Source: Bifidobacterium pseudocatenulatum DSM 20438 = JCM 1200 = LMG 10505 (GTDB lineage: Bacteria; Actinomycetota; Actinomycetes; Actinomycetales; Bifidobacteriaceae). Taken from it: 64,000 nt of DNA. Positions within the stretch are counted from its first letter, which is position 1. Each line of letters begins with the position of its first letter. The notes below the pieces were generated by a model. It saw only the letters and a program-made list of their open reading frames with translations, made no database searches and was not told the DNA's origin. Below, piece by piece: positions 45,420 through 54,291 of the stretch. The stretch spans positions 744,001 through 808,000 of the forward strand of contig NZ_AP012330.1 in the NCBI RefSeq assembly GCF_001025215.1, in the 5' to 3' direction. The position numbers were made by a program, and so were the translations under genes.

Positions 45420-46562
45420 ATGGCAAGCGATGAAAGCGCGGTGCTGTTCGACCAGCCCGGTCCTAAGACCCGTAAAACCATTCGTATCGTCAACTGGATT
45501 GCCGGCATTGTCTTTGCAATCGTAGTTGTGCTCATTCTCATGAGGCTTCACAATCCGCCGGATGGCGAGAACCAGCTGAGCTGGGAGTTGTGGAAGCCGG
45601 CGCTTGACGCTGAAGCATGGACCGATTTCTATCTGCCCGGATTGTGGGCCACGATTCGAGCTTCCGTGTTGGCAGTGATCGGCGCAGTGCTGTTCGGTCT
45701 GATTTTCGGTATCGGCCGTCTGCTGCCGAATATCGTGATTCGTGCGGTTTCCGGCGCCATCGTTGAGTTCGCACGTGCGGTCCCTGTGCTGCTGCTCATG
45801 ATCTTCTTCTGGCGTTGGTTCGCTTTCGCAGGCATGTCAAGCCCCGCATACTGGGCTGTGGTGCTCGCATTGGTGATCTACAACGGTTCCGTGGTGGCCG
45901 AGCTGGTTCGTTCCGGTGTCGGCAACCTGCCGAACGGCCAGCGTGAGGCGTCGCTCGCCTTGGGCTTGACCCGCACGCAGTCGCTGATGGAAATCGAAGT
46001 GCCACAGGCCATCTACGCCATGCTTCCTGCCGCCGTGACGCAGTTGGTGGTGGTACTGAAGGATACCGCTCTCGGCTCGATCATCATGTACACCGATTTG
46101 CTGCAGGAATCGCGTCGACTTGGTTCGATGTACTTCAATATTCTGCAGACATTGGTTGTGGCTGCCGTCATCTACTTCATCGCATGCTGGCTGCTGAGCC
46201 GTCTTGCGGAATGGCTGCCGGAACGCATGCAGAAGCACACTGCGGCACCTGCCGAACCGGAACCGGTCGCTCCGATCGCCATTATGGATCCGTCGAACGT
46301 GAACCAGATCGCCGTGGCTAGGGAAGGTGTGCCGCTTGGCGGTGCCCAGCGCCTGTACCATGTGCACCATCGTGGTTCCAACGCGTCGATTCGCCATTGG
46401 CGTCAGACCCGCTATGTTCAGGGATTCGATGAGACGCATCCGGAAAGCCAAGTCGAGTTCGATAAGAACGGCAGGCCGATCAAAGATACGTCCAAGCAGG
46501 ACAAGCTGAGATTCGACAAGCCGAAGTCAGACAAATCAAAGGGTGATAAGCCCAAGCAGTGA
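45420..46562 (+). CDS. gluD: Glutamate ABC transporter permease with long charged C-terminal tail
   Basis: A 380-residue permease. A membrane core (about 22-275) has the coupling loop REASLALGLTRTQSLMEIEVPQA near residue 178. Beyond the last helix there is a hydrophilic extension of about 100 residues, ending in Lys/Asp/Pro/Ser repeats (KPKSDKSKGDKPKQ). Typical permeases of this family are 220-280 residues, so the tail is an addition of unknown use. It lies six bases after gluC and is the last gene of the operon. Confidence 0.9.
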   Translation: MASDESAVLFDQPGPKTRKTIRIVNWIAGIVFAIVVVLILMRLHNPPDGENQLSWELWKPALDAEAWTDFYLPGLWATIRASVLAVIGAVLFGLIFGIGRLLPNIVIRAVSGAIVEFARAVPVLLLMIFFWRWFAFAGMSSPAYWAVVLALVIYNGSVVAELVRSGVGNLPNGQREASLALGLTRTQSLMEIEVPQAIYAMLPAAVTQLVVVLKDTALGSIIMYTDLLQESRRLGSMYFNILQTLVVAAVIYFIACWLLSRLAEWLPERMQKHTAAPAEPEPVAPIAIMDPSNVNQIAVAREGVPLGGAQRLYHVHHRGSNASIRHWRQTRYVQGFDETHPESQVEFDKNGRPIKDTSKQDKLRFDKPKSDKSKGDKPKQ

Positions 46563-46585
46563 CGTCATTTGATCTGAGAAGACCG

Positions 46586-46630
46586 ATAGGGCGCTGGTTT
46601 CTTGCAAAGAGCGAGGAATCAGCGCCCTAT
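46586..46630 (+). terminator. Terminator of gluABCD
   Basis: An 11-bp perfect stem (46586-46596 with 46620-46630) encloses a long loop that can itself pair partly. There is no strong T tract. Confidence 0.6.
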
Positions 46631-46746
46631 TGCGTGAAAGAAGTCAGACAAAACGTCAGAAAAGCGGGATGCGGCGATTGGGTGCGGCGATGCCACGGTT
46701 CAATCGCCGCATCGTCTATCATAGGGGACAAGCGAGGAGGCTTGAC

Positions 46747-47733
46747 ATGTCAGACAAAGACAAGGATGCGAAGACGTCGTCCATTGCGAAGACGTTGAAC
46801 AAGGTTGAGGACAGGCTTGAGAAGGGGGAGAACTGCAGTTCCGTTGCCGAAGGGCTTGCGAATGTTGCCAAGGCCAGCGAGTTGCTCAGTTCCGTGTGGA
46901 CGCTTCCGCCCAGTCAGTTATTGCGATTCCATCATGATACGAGGGTCGCTGCAATCGATGGCGATTCCACGCCGGGTTTCGACGGCAACAAAGATGATGC
47001 GGAACGATTCATTGCGATCAGTTCTTCTGAAATCGCACGATATCAGCGGCTTATGTACGCCAATGGAGTGAAAGGTTCCCGCCGTCGTCTGTTGATTATT
47101 CTGCAGGGCATGGATGCTTCCGGCAAAGGCGGCATCGTGCGTCACGTATTCAGCCAGGGCGATCCGATGGGCATGCATTATCACGGTTTCGGTGCTCCCA
47201 AAGGCGAGGAAAAGGACCACGATTATTTGTGGCGCATCAAACGGGAACTGCCGCAGAATGGTTGGATCTCCATTTTCGATAGATCGCACTATGAAGATAT
47301 CGTCATGCCGCGCATTTACAAAACCTATCCGGAAGAGGTATGGCAGGCGCGATATGACGAAATCAACCGATTCGAATCGCAATTGGTTGCGGACGGATGC
47401 TCCATCATCAAAATATTCCTTGTGGTGAGCAAAGAAGAGCAGAAGGAGCATTTCCTCGGCAGGCTGGAGGATCCGACCAAATATTGGAAGTTCGACCCCA
47501 GCGACCTTGAAGCGCGTGCCCGTTGGAACGACTACATGGCCGCATGGCAGGACGTGTTCGCGCGTACGAGCACCGAGCAGGCGCCCTGGTACCTGGTGCC
47601 TGCCGACAATCGTTGGTATTCAAGGGCGGTTGTGTCTGAACTGCTCCGTAACGTATTGAAGAACATGAACATGATCTGGCCGCCCCTGGAAGTCGACGCC
47701 GACGAGATGCGACGTCAGTTGGAAACGCTGTAG
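46747..47733 (+). CDS. ppk2: Polyphosphate kinase 2 family protein
   Basis: A 328-residue PPK2-family phosphotransferase, which moves phosphate between polyphosphate and nucleoside mono- or diphosphates. Walker A GMDASGKGG near residue 120, the lid-side DPMGMHYHGFGAPKGEEKDHDYLWR region near 138, and Walker-B-like FDRSHYEDIVMPR near 177 are all intact. The first 50 residues are a charged helical extension. The domain layout is that of single-domain PPK2; I cannot assign class I, II or III from sequence alone. The ATG at 46747 follows GAGGAGG. Its 3' end overlaps the convergent helicase gene by 19 bases. Confidence 0.9.
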   Translation: MSDKDKDAKTSSIAKTLNKVEDRLEKGENCSSVAEGLANVAKASELLSSVWTLPPSQLLRFHHDTRVAAIDGDSTPGFDGNKDDAERFIAISSSEIARYQRLMYANGVKGSRRRLLIILQGMDASGKGGIVRHVFSQGDPMGMHYHGFGAPKGEEKDHDYLWRIKRELPQNGWISIFDRSHYEDIVMPRIYKTYPEEVWQARYDEINRFESQLVADGCSIIKIFLVVSKEEQKEHFLGRLEDPTKYWKFDPSDLEARARWNDYMAAWQDVFARTSTEQAPWYLVPADNRWYSRAVVSELLRNVLKNMNMIWPPLEVDADEMRRQLETL

Positions 47734-50273
47734 TCGAAGAACACGACTTCGCCGCTCGACTGTGTGGTGTCCAAATCGACGGTTCCGGTGATGGCCCAAT
47801 CATGGTCGCCATCGGAATCGTCGATGATCTGACGCACCTTCCAACTGTGCTCGCTGTTCTCCTTGGAATCGTCGAGGATGAACAGTTCGCCGCTACGGGC
47901 CTTCGCATCCGTGTTGACGTATTCGTGCTCATCGTAGAAGTCGTCGAGCGCATCCTCCCATTCGTGCACGCCATAACCCCAGTCTTTGTCCAGCGCGCCG
48001 AGCTCGTCGGGTTTGTCGAGATCCATGAGCTGCACGCGGCGGAACATGGCGTTGCGCACGAGCACGGTGAGGCCTCGACGATCCTCCACCACGGCCTGCT
48101 TCGCGCCGGGCGCGGCCAGGTTCGCGGCGGCTTCGGAAGCGTCGGTGCCGGCTCCCGCGTTCTCCCATTCGTCGACCAGCGAGGAGTCGATGGAACGAAC
48201 CACAACGCGCAGCCAGGAGATGATGTCCCGTAACTGTTCGTTGCGCTTCTCCAAAGGAACGGTACGCGCCAACGCGCGATATGCGTCAGACAGATAGCGC
48301 AGCAGCGTGCCTTCGGAGCGGGCGATATTGTAGCGCGCGATGTAACCGGTGAAATCGGAGGCCGTTTCGACCATGTCCCGGATCACCGATTTCGGGCTCA
48401 ACCAATAATCATTGGCCCAAGGCACATCGTGACGGTATTCGTCGAACGCAGCCTGAAGCATGTCTTCCAATGGTTTCGGATACGTGATCTCCTGCAAGCG
48501 GTCCATACGTTCGTCATAGTCAAGACCGTCTTCCTTCATGCGGATCATCGCCGCGTCGCGGGCTTGACGTTCCTGCGCGCGCAACACCTGCTTCGGATCC
48601 TCCAACGTGGCTTCCACCATGGAAATCACGTCAAGCGCGTAACTTTCCGATTCCGGATCAAGCAGTTCCAACGCAGCCAGCAGGAACGGGCTCAACGGCT
48701 GGTCAAGCGCGAAATCATCCGGCATGTCGACGGTCATGAAATAGTCCTTGCCACCATCATCGCGGTCTTCCGTTTCGATCACATTCGTGTCGAACAAGGT
48801 CTGGAAGATCTCGTCGGCACGATCATGAAGACGCTCCTTCTGTTCCGGAGTCTGCGCAGAATCGTCGATCAGGCGATCGATGCGGTAGCGTGCGTCGCCG
48901 CCCTGCGCCACTTCGTTCAACACCATGGAATGCGTGACCTTCATATGCGGCACCAAAGTTTCAGGGTCCGCGTCGATCAGCTTATCGAACGTGTTCTCAT
49001 TCCACGTGACGAAGCCCTCAGGCGCCTTCTTGCGCTTGACTTTCTTGAGCTTCTTCGGGTCGTTGCCCGCTTTGGCGAGGGCCTTGGCGTTCTCGATTTC
49101 GAATTCCGGACCCTCGGCGATGACCAAGCCCTCCGTGTCGAAGCCCATACGTCCCGCACGCCCCGCGATCTGATGGAATTCGCGGGCACGCAGCTTGCGC
49201 ATCTTCGTGCCATCGAACTTGGTCAATGCGGTCAACACCACGGAATGAATGGGCACGTTGATGCCGACACCCAACGTGTCAGTGCCGCAGATCACCGGAA
49301 GAAGACCCTGCTGGGCGAGTTGCTCGACCAGACGGCGATAGCGGGGAAGCATGCCTGCATGGTGAATACCCACGCCGGTACGCAGCAGACGCTGCAGAAT
49401 CTTACCGAACGCCGTGGTGAACTTCGTGCCCTTGATCGCCTCCGCAATGGCCGCACGTTGCTCCTTGCTGGACACTCCCGTGCTCGCCAGGGCGTTCGCC
49501 GTCTCCAATGCGGCGTCTTGGGAGAAATGCACCACATAGATCGGCGTTTCCCCTCTGCCGAACGCCAGTTCGACGGTTTTCTCCAACGGGTCAAGCGTGT
49601 ACTCGTACGTCAACGGTACCGGACGCGGCGCATCGGCGATGATGTCGACGTCCGTGTCCGTCATGTCCTCCAACTTGTCGGCGATTGCATCGACGTTGCC
49701 CAATGTGGCGCTCATCAGCAAAAACTGCGTGTTCGGCAATGTCAGCAGCGGAACCTGCCAAGCCCAACCACGCTCCGAATCGCCATAATAATGGAATTCG
49801 TCCATCGCCACACAGCCGACATCGGCATGACGGCCCTCACGCAATGCCTGGTTCGCAAGAATCTCCGCAGTGCAGCAGATGATCGGCGCATCGGCGTTGA
49901 TGTGCGTGTCTCCGGTGATCATGCCGACGTTCTCACGACCGAACACCTCCACCAAATCAAAGAATTTCTCAGACACCAACGCCTTGATCGGAGCCGTGTA
50001 ATACGAGCGACGGCCCGTGCACAACGCAGCGAAATGCATACCCAACGCCACCAGTGATTTGCCGGAGCCGGTGGGCGTGTTCAAAATGACATGATCGCCC
50101 GCGAGCAGGTCCATGATGGCCTCTTCCTGATGGGGCCACGGCTCAACACCTTTGACGTCCGCCACCCACTCGAAAAAGCGTTCGTAGATCTCGTCCGTGT
50201 CGATGTTGCGCTCGCCATCGCTCCAATTCGGCGCCAAGGCGCCCAAAGAACCGTAATTCGTATCGTCAGCCAT
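47715..50273 (-). CDS. SKI2/Mtr4-like DEAD-box helicase with DUF3516 C-terminus
   Basis: An 852-residue superfamily 2 helicase. Motif I NTPTGSGKS near residue 66, motif II DEFHYYGD near 157 (Asp-Glu-Phe-His, a DExH variant), motif III LMSATLGN near 184, motif VI QIAGRAGRMGFD near 368. The C-terminal 450 residues match the actinobacterial DUF3516 region with no winged helix or arch I can recognise. Such proteins probably act on RNA or on branched DNA (HelY/Lhr-related context); the role is not known. Divergent from rarA across 83 bases. The ATG at 50273 lacks a strong ribosome-binding site. Confidence 0.9.
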   Translation of the reverse strand: MADDTNYGSLGALAPNWSDGERNIDTDEIYERFFEWVADVKGVEPWPHQEEAIMDLLAGDHVILNTPTGSGKSLVALGMHFAALCTGRRSYYTAPIKALVSEKFFDLVEVFGRENVGMITGDTHINADAPIICCTAEILANQALREGRHADVGCVAMDEFHYYGDSERGWAWQVPLLTLPNTQFLLMSATLGNVDAIADKLEDMTDTDVDIIADAPRPVPLTYEYTLDPLEKTVELAFGRGETPIYVVHFSQDAALETANALASTGVSSKEQRAAIAEAIKGTKFTTAFGKILQRLLRTGVGIHHAGMLPRYRRLVEQLAQQGLLPVICGTDTLGVGINVPIHSVVLTALTKFDGTKMRKLRAREFHQIAGRAGRMGFDTEGLVIAEGPEFEIENAKALAKAGNDPKKLKKVKRKKAPEGFVTWNENTFDKLIDADPETLVPHMKVTHSMVLNEVAQGGDARYRIDRLIDDSAQTPEQKERLHDRADEIFQTLFDTNVIETEDRDDGGKDYFMTVDMPDDFALDQPLSPFLLAALELLDPESESYALDVISMVEATLEDPKQVLRAQERQARDAAMIRMKEDGLDYDERMDRLQEITYPKPLEDMLQAAFDEYRHDVPWANDYWLSPKSVIRDMVETASDFTGYIARYNIARSEGTLLRYLSDAYRALARTVPLEKRNEQLRDIISWLRVVVRSIDSSLVDEWENAGAGTDASEAAANLAAPGAKQAVVEDRRGLTVLVRNAMFRRVQLMDLDKPDELGALDKDWGYGVHEWEDALDDFYDEHEYVNTDAKARSGELFILDDSKENSEHSWKVRQIIDDSDGDHDWAITGTVDLDTTQSSGEVVFFDYSVSN

Positions 50274-50356
50274 GATTGCCAGTCTAGCGGCTGGCATGAA
50301 CTCAAATGTCGAACGTGTGTTCGAATTATTGCGTATGTTGCGGTACAGTAGAAATT

Positions 50357-51733
50357 ATGACTGAGGATTTGTTTGGTGCGATGGACGCTCCCGAAGATAT
50401 GACACGCCCGCTGGCCGTGCGCATGCGTCCGTCGAGCGTGGACGAAGTGGTGGGCCAATCGCGGGTGCTAGGACAGGGCTCTCCTCTGCGCAGACTCGCC
50501 AATCCGGCGTCCAAAGGCTCGCTGACCGCGCCGAGTTCCATTATTCTGTTTGGACCTCCCGGAGTCGGCAAAACCACGCTCGCCTATATTGTGGCCAAAC
50601 AGTCCGGTCGAGTCTTCGAAGAGCTTTCCGCAGTCACCTCCGGCGTCAAGGACGTGCGGGATGTACTCAGACGCGCCCATGATCGTCTTGTCGCGGAGGG
50701 CAAGGAAACGGTACTGTTCATCGACGAAGTGCACCGATTCTCCAAATCGCAGCAGGATGCATTGCTGCCAAGCGTGGAAAACCGTGACGTCACTTTCATT
50801 GCGGCCACCACGGAAAATCCAAGCTTTTCCATCATCAAACCGTTGTTAAGCCGATCCGTGGTCGTCAAACTCGAATCGCTGGAACCCGACGACCTGAAAA
50901 CGCTCATCAAGAGGGCCATCGAAAGCGAGCGTGGGCTTAAAAACGAAGTCAAAATCAACGACGAAGCCGTTGACGAAATCGTGCGTATGGCCGGAGGCGA
51001 CGCGCGAAAAACACTGACGATCCTTGAAGCCGCCGCGGGGGCGCTTACCGGAGACCAAGCGCGCAAAAAAGGTACGAAACGGCCAATCATCACTCCCGAC
51101 GTGGTATCGCAGGTCATGGACGTGGCCACCGTGCGCTATGACAAAGACGGCGACGACCATTACGATGTGATTTCCGCATTCATCAAATCCATGCGTGGAT
51201 CCGACCCGGACGCCACCATGCACTACTTGGCACGGATGTTGCGCGCCGGCGAGGATCCGCGATTCATCGCACGGCGCATTATGATCGCAGCTTCCGAGGA
51301 AGTCGGTATGGCGGCTCCGCAGATACTGCAGGTCACCGTCGCGGCGGCACAAGCCGTGTCCATGATCGGCATGCCCGAGGCGCGCATCATTCTCGCGGAA
51401 GCCGCGCTCGCCGTTGCCACCGCTCCGAAGTCGAACGCCAGCTACAACGCCATCAACAGCGCGCTCGCCGATGTGGACGCGGGATTGATCGGTCAGGTAC
51501 CCTTGCACCTAAGGAATGCGCCGACCGCCCTGATGAAAAGTTGGGGCAATCATGAGGGGTATCGGTACGCTCATGATTGGCCGGGAGCCGTGGCTCCGCA
51601 GCAATACATGCCGGACGAGCTGGCAGGGCGGGAATACTACCATCCGAACGATCGCGGCTACGAGCATGAGATCAAACCGAGACTGGAGAAAATTCGCAAA
51701 ATCCTGCATGAGAAGAACGGTGATAGGGGCTGA
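50357..51733 (+). CDS. rarA: Replication-associated recombination protein RarA
   Basis: A 458-residue AAA+ ATPase of the RarA/MgsA/WRNIP1 family, which acts at stalled replication forks and binds SSB. Walker A FGPPGVGKTTLA near residue 64, Walker B LFIDEVHRFSKSQQDALLP near 118, sensor 1 FIAATTENPSF near 147 and the arginine-finger region SRSVV near 168. The C-terminal tetramerisation domain includes YHPNDRGYEHEI near 434, which is typical. The start is the ATG at 50357; a frame opening 51 bases earlier contains a Cys-rich stretch unlike the family. Confidence 0.95.
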   Translation: MTEDLFGAMDAPEDMTRPLAVRMRPSSVDEVVGQSRVLGQGSPLRRLANPASKGSLTAPSSIILFGPPGVGKTTLAYIVAKQSGRVFEELSAVTSGVKDVRDVLRRAHDRLVAEGKETVLFIDEVHRFSKSQQDALLPSVENRDVTFIAATTENPSFSIIKPLLSRSVVVKLESLEPDDLKTLIKRAIESERGLKNEVKINDEAVDEIVRMAGGDARKTLTILEAAAGALTGDQARKKGTKRPIITPDVVSQVMDVATVRYDKDGDDHYDVISAFIKSMRGSDPDATMHYLARMLRAGEDPRFIARRIMIAASEEVGMAAPQILQVTVAAAQAVSMIGMPEARIILAEAALAVATAPKSNASYNAINSALADVDAGLIGQVPLHLRNAPTALMKSWGNHEGYRYAHDWPGAVAPQQYMPDELAGREYYHPNDRGYEHEIKPRLEKIRKILHEKNGDRG

Positions 51734-51872
51734 TCGTTTCTTCCCGCCGCTGACGAGTTCACCCATATCCGTGTACAATGCTGACCTAGTGAACGTTAAC
51801 ATACGTTCGTGCTCAACGTGGAGGGCGAGTCTGGGCAAACTTGGACGCAGTGTTGAAGGGAATGACGAAGCA

Positions 51873-52607
51873 ATGCGAAATATGCAGGATGAGTCTAATC
51901 AACGATTGATCATGATCGTCGACGACGATCAGGCTTTGGGCGAGATGCTATCCATCGTATTGGAGAGCGAAGGATTTAAAACCGTGACCTGCTTGGATGG
52001 GTGGCGTGCGGTGGAAATGTTCCCGACATTGCAGCCGGATTTGATGTTGCTTGATGTGATGCTCCCCGGTTTGGATGGCGTCCAGGTGGCGCAACGCATA
52101 CGGCAGAACTCGAATACGCCGATCATCATGCTTACCGCCAAATCCGACACCACCGATGTGGTGAAAGGCCTGGAAGCGGGGGCGGATGATTATGTGTCCA
52201 AACCGTTCGAGGTGGTGGAGCTTATGGCCAGAATCAGGGCTCGGCTGCGCATGCCCAAGGTAAACGCGCCTGCAGGCAAGGATGAGGGCGACCTGACTGA
52301 ACGATTGCAATGCGGCACGCTCGTAATGGATAGGGCTGAGCATACCGCCACCAAAGATGGTGTGGATCTGCAGCTGACGCCGACGGAGTTTGAATTGCTG
52401 TACGTGCTGGCGGCTCACGCGGGTGAAGCCCTGAGCCGTGCGAACTTGCTGAAACGTGTTTGGGGATACGAAAGTGGCGGAGATACCAGATTGGTCAACG
52501 TGCATGTGCAACGGCTGCGCATGAAGGTGGAGACCGATCCGGAGAATCCGCGGATCGTGCAGACCGTGCGCGGGATCGGATACAAGTTCGTAGCCCCGAC
52601 GGTATAA
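51873..52607 (+). CDS. mtrA: Response regulator MtrA
   Basis: A 244-residue OmpR-family regulator. Receiver domain with DDD acidic pocket near residue 17, phospho-acceptor Asp61 (LLDVMLPGLDG) and Lys in VSKPFEVVE near 110. Winged-helix domain with LTPTEFELLYVL near 169 and TVRGIGYKFV near 232. The order mtrA-mtrB-lpqB is the conserved actinobacterial MtrAB locus, which controls cell-wall homeostasis and osmotic response. The start is uncertain by three codons (ATG at 51873 or 51882). MtrB follows after seven bases. Confidence 0.94.
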   Translation: MRNMQDESNQRLIMIVDDDQALGEMLSIVLESEGFKTVTCLDGWRAVEMFPTLQPDLMLLDVMLPGLDGVQVAQRIRQNSNTPIIMLTAKSDTTDVVKGLEAGADDYVSKPFEVVELMARIRARLRMPKVNAPAGKDEGDLTERLQCGTLVMDRAEHTATKDGVDLQLTPTEFELLYVLAAHAGEALSRANLLKRVWGYESGGDTRLVNVHVQRLRMKVETDPENPRIVQTVRGIGYKFVAPTV

Positions 52608-52614
52608 GCGAACC

Positions 52615-54291
52615 ATGCTGATGAGAACCCATCGAGTGTGGTGTATCTGGCATCGTGACAGACAGCAGGTGCGCCGATCATTGCAGGCGAGAACGGTGGC
52701 CGTGTCGATGCTGGTGGTGTTGCTGACGGCCGCGTTGCTGTCTTTGTTTTCCATGTACGTCATCAGGGGATCCGTGCTGGAGCAGGCGACGGATGACTCG
52801 CGCAGCGATTTCTCATCGCAGATTGTGCGCGTCCAGAAGCATCTGAATGCCTCGAATCTAACTGGAACGGACCAATACCAGCAGTTAGTGAGCAATCTGG
52901 CGTCCGAATTGCAAAGCAATGGTTCGAGCAATCTGGTCGGCGTGTACCTGATGGAACGTGATGCAGCGGATTCTGCGGAGCGTGGATTCGTGCCGGTATC
53001 GACGGAGCCGGAATATTCAAATCTGGTGTCGTCATCTATGCGCAACCGCATGCGTGCTGATACGTCCGGATTGATCTACTATCAGCCGGTACGTATTCCG
53101 AGAACTTCCGGAGGTACGCCCGGCGCGGTTTTGGGATCGGTGATTTCGTCGAATAACATGGGCTCATTGGAAGTGTTCGCACTGTACTCCTACCAATCGC
53201 AGCAGCAGGCGCTGAGTCAGATCCAGATCAACATGCTGATGGTGTGCGTGGCGTTGAGCGTGTTGATCGGGATGATCATTTTTCTGGTCATGCGTTCGGT
53301 TATCACTCCGGTACGGCGGGTCGCCTTGGCTACGGAAATCATGGCATCGGGAACTTTCGACGCCCGCGTGGCGGTGGACAGGGCCGATGAGATAGGCGTG
53401 CTGCAGAAATCGTTCAATGAAATGGCCGAATCGTTGGAGAATCAGATCGAAGAGCTGGAAAAAGCCGGGGATATGCAACGCAGCTTCGTTTCGGACGTCA
53501 GCCATGAATTGAGAACACCGGTGACGACCATGCGTATGGCCGCCGACATGCTGTCGATGCACAAAGACGAATACGATGCCACCACAAAGAGAACGGTGGA
53601 ATTGCTGGATGGCCAGATCCGCAGATTTCAGGAAATGCTCGCCGATTTGTTGGAGATTTCGCGTTTCGACGCCGGGTATGCGGCGCTTGATTTGGTGGAG
53701 GCCGATATACGCGAGCCCATCGAACAGTCGGTTGAAGCGATTTCCGCCATCGCCCAGACCAAACATGTGCCACTGGATGTGCATATGCCCAACGTGGAAG
53801 TGCTTGTGAGAATCGATACGCGTCGTATAAGCCGTGTCGTACGCAATCTTCTCGCTAATGCCATCGATTTCGCGGAGGGCAAGCCGGTTGAGGTCCGTCT
53901 TGCCGCCAATCAGCGAATGGTAGTAATCAGCGTGCGCGATTACGGCGTTGGCATGACCTCGGAACAGTGTTCCAGAATGTTCGACCGGTTCTGGAGGGCG
54001 GATCCTTCCAGAGCGCGCACTACCGGAGGAACCGGTTTGGGCATGTCCATCGTACTGGCTGACACGAAACTGCATCATGGTGATGTTGCGGTGCGATCGC
54101 GGCTGGGTGAAGGAACATGGTTTTTGGTGACGTTGCCTCGCAATCCGGACGATGTCGATTGCGGTATGAACAACGCTCCGATTCGATTCGCGACCGATGG
54201 CGACGATATGCGGGTGGTCGGAGGCTTTGGCGTTGCCGATAACGGATTCGTGGACTATCTGACCAATAAACCCATGGTGGAGGGGCTGTGA
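52615..54291 (+). CDS. mtrB: Sensor histidine kinase MtrB
   Basis: A 558-residue kinase: TM1 (about 27-47), extracytoplasmic region (48-200), TM2 (about 203-225), HAMP (226-280), HisKA with His297 (SDVSHELRTPVTTMRM) and an HATPase domain to about 505 (N box RNLLANAIDFAEG, G1 RDYGVGM, G2 GGTGLGMSIV). It senses envelope or osmotic conditions and phosphorylates MtrA. The stop overlaps the lpqB ATG by one base. The C-terminal 50 residues after the ATPase domain are variable in the family. Confidence 0.94.
   Translation: MLMRTHRVWCIWHRDRQQVRRSLQARTVAVSMLVVLLTAALLSLFSMYVIRGSVLEQATDDSRSDFSSQIVRVQKHLNASNLTGTDQYQQLVSNLASELQSNGSSNLVGVYLMERDAADSAERGFVPVSTEPEYSNLVSSSMRNRMRADTSGLIYYQPVRIPRTSGGTPGAVLGSVISSNNMGSLEVFALYSYQSQQQALSQIQINMLMVCVALSVLIGMIIFLVMRSVITPVRRVALATEIMASGTFDARVAVDRADEIGVLQKSFNEMAESLENQIEELEKAGDMQRSFVSDVSHELRTPVTTMRMAADMLSMHKDEYDATTKRTVELLDGQIRRFQEMLADLLEISRFDAGYAALDLVEADIREPIEQSVEAISAIAQTKHVPLDVHMPNVEVLVRIDTRRISRVVRNLLANAIDFAEGKPVEVRLAANQRMVVISVRDYGVGMTSEQCSRMFDRFWRADPSRARTTGGTGLGMSIVLADTKLHHGDVAVRSRLGEGTWFLVTLPRNPDDVDCGMNNAPIRFATDGDDMRVVGGFGVADNGFVDYLTNKPMVEGL

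Noticed and set aside
48429..50057. 542-codon plus-strand frame opposite the helicase gene
   Set aside because: Shadow of a certain helicase gene, with Arg/His-rich composition and no motif.
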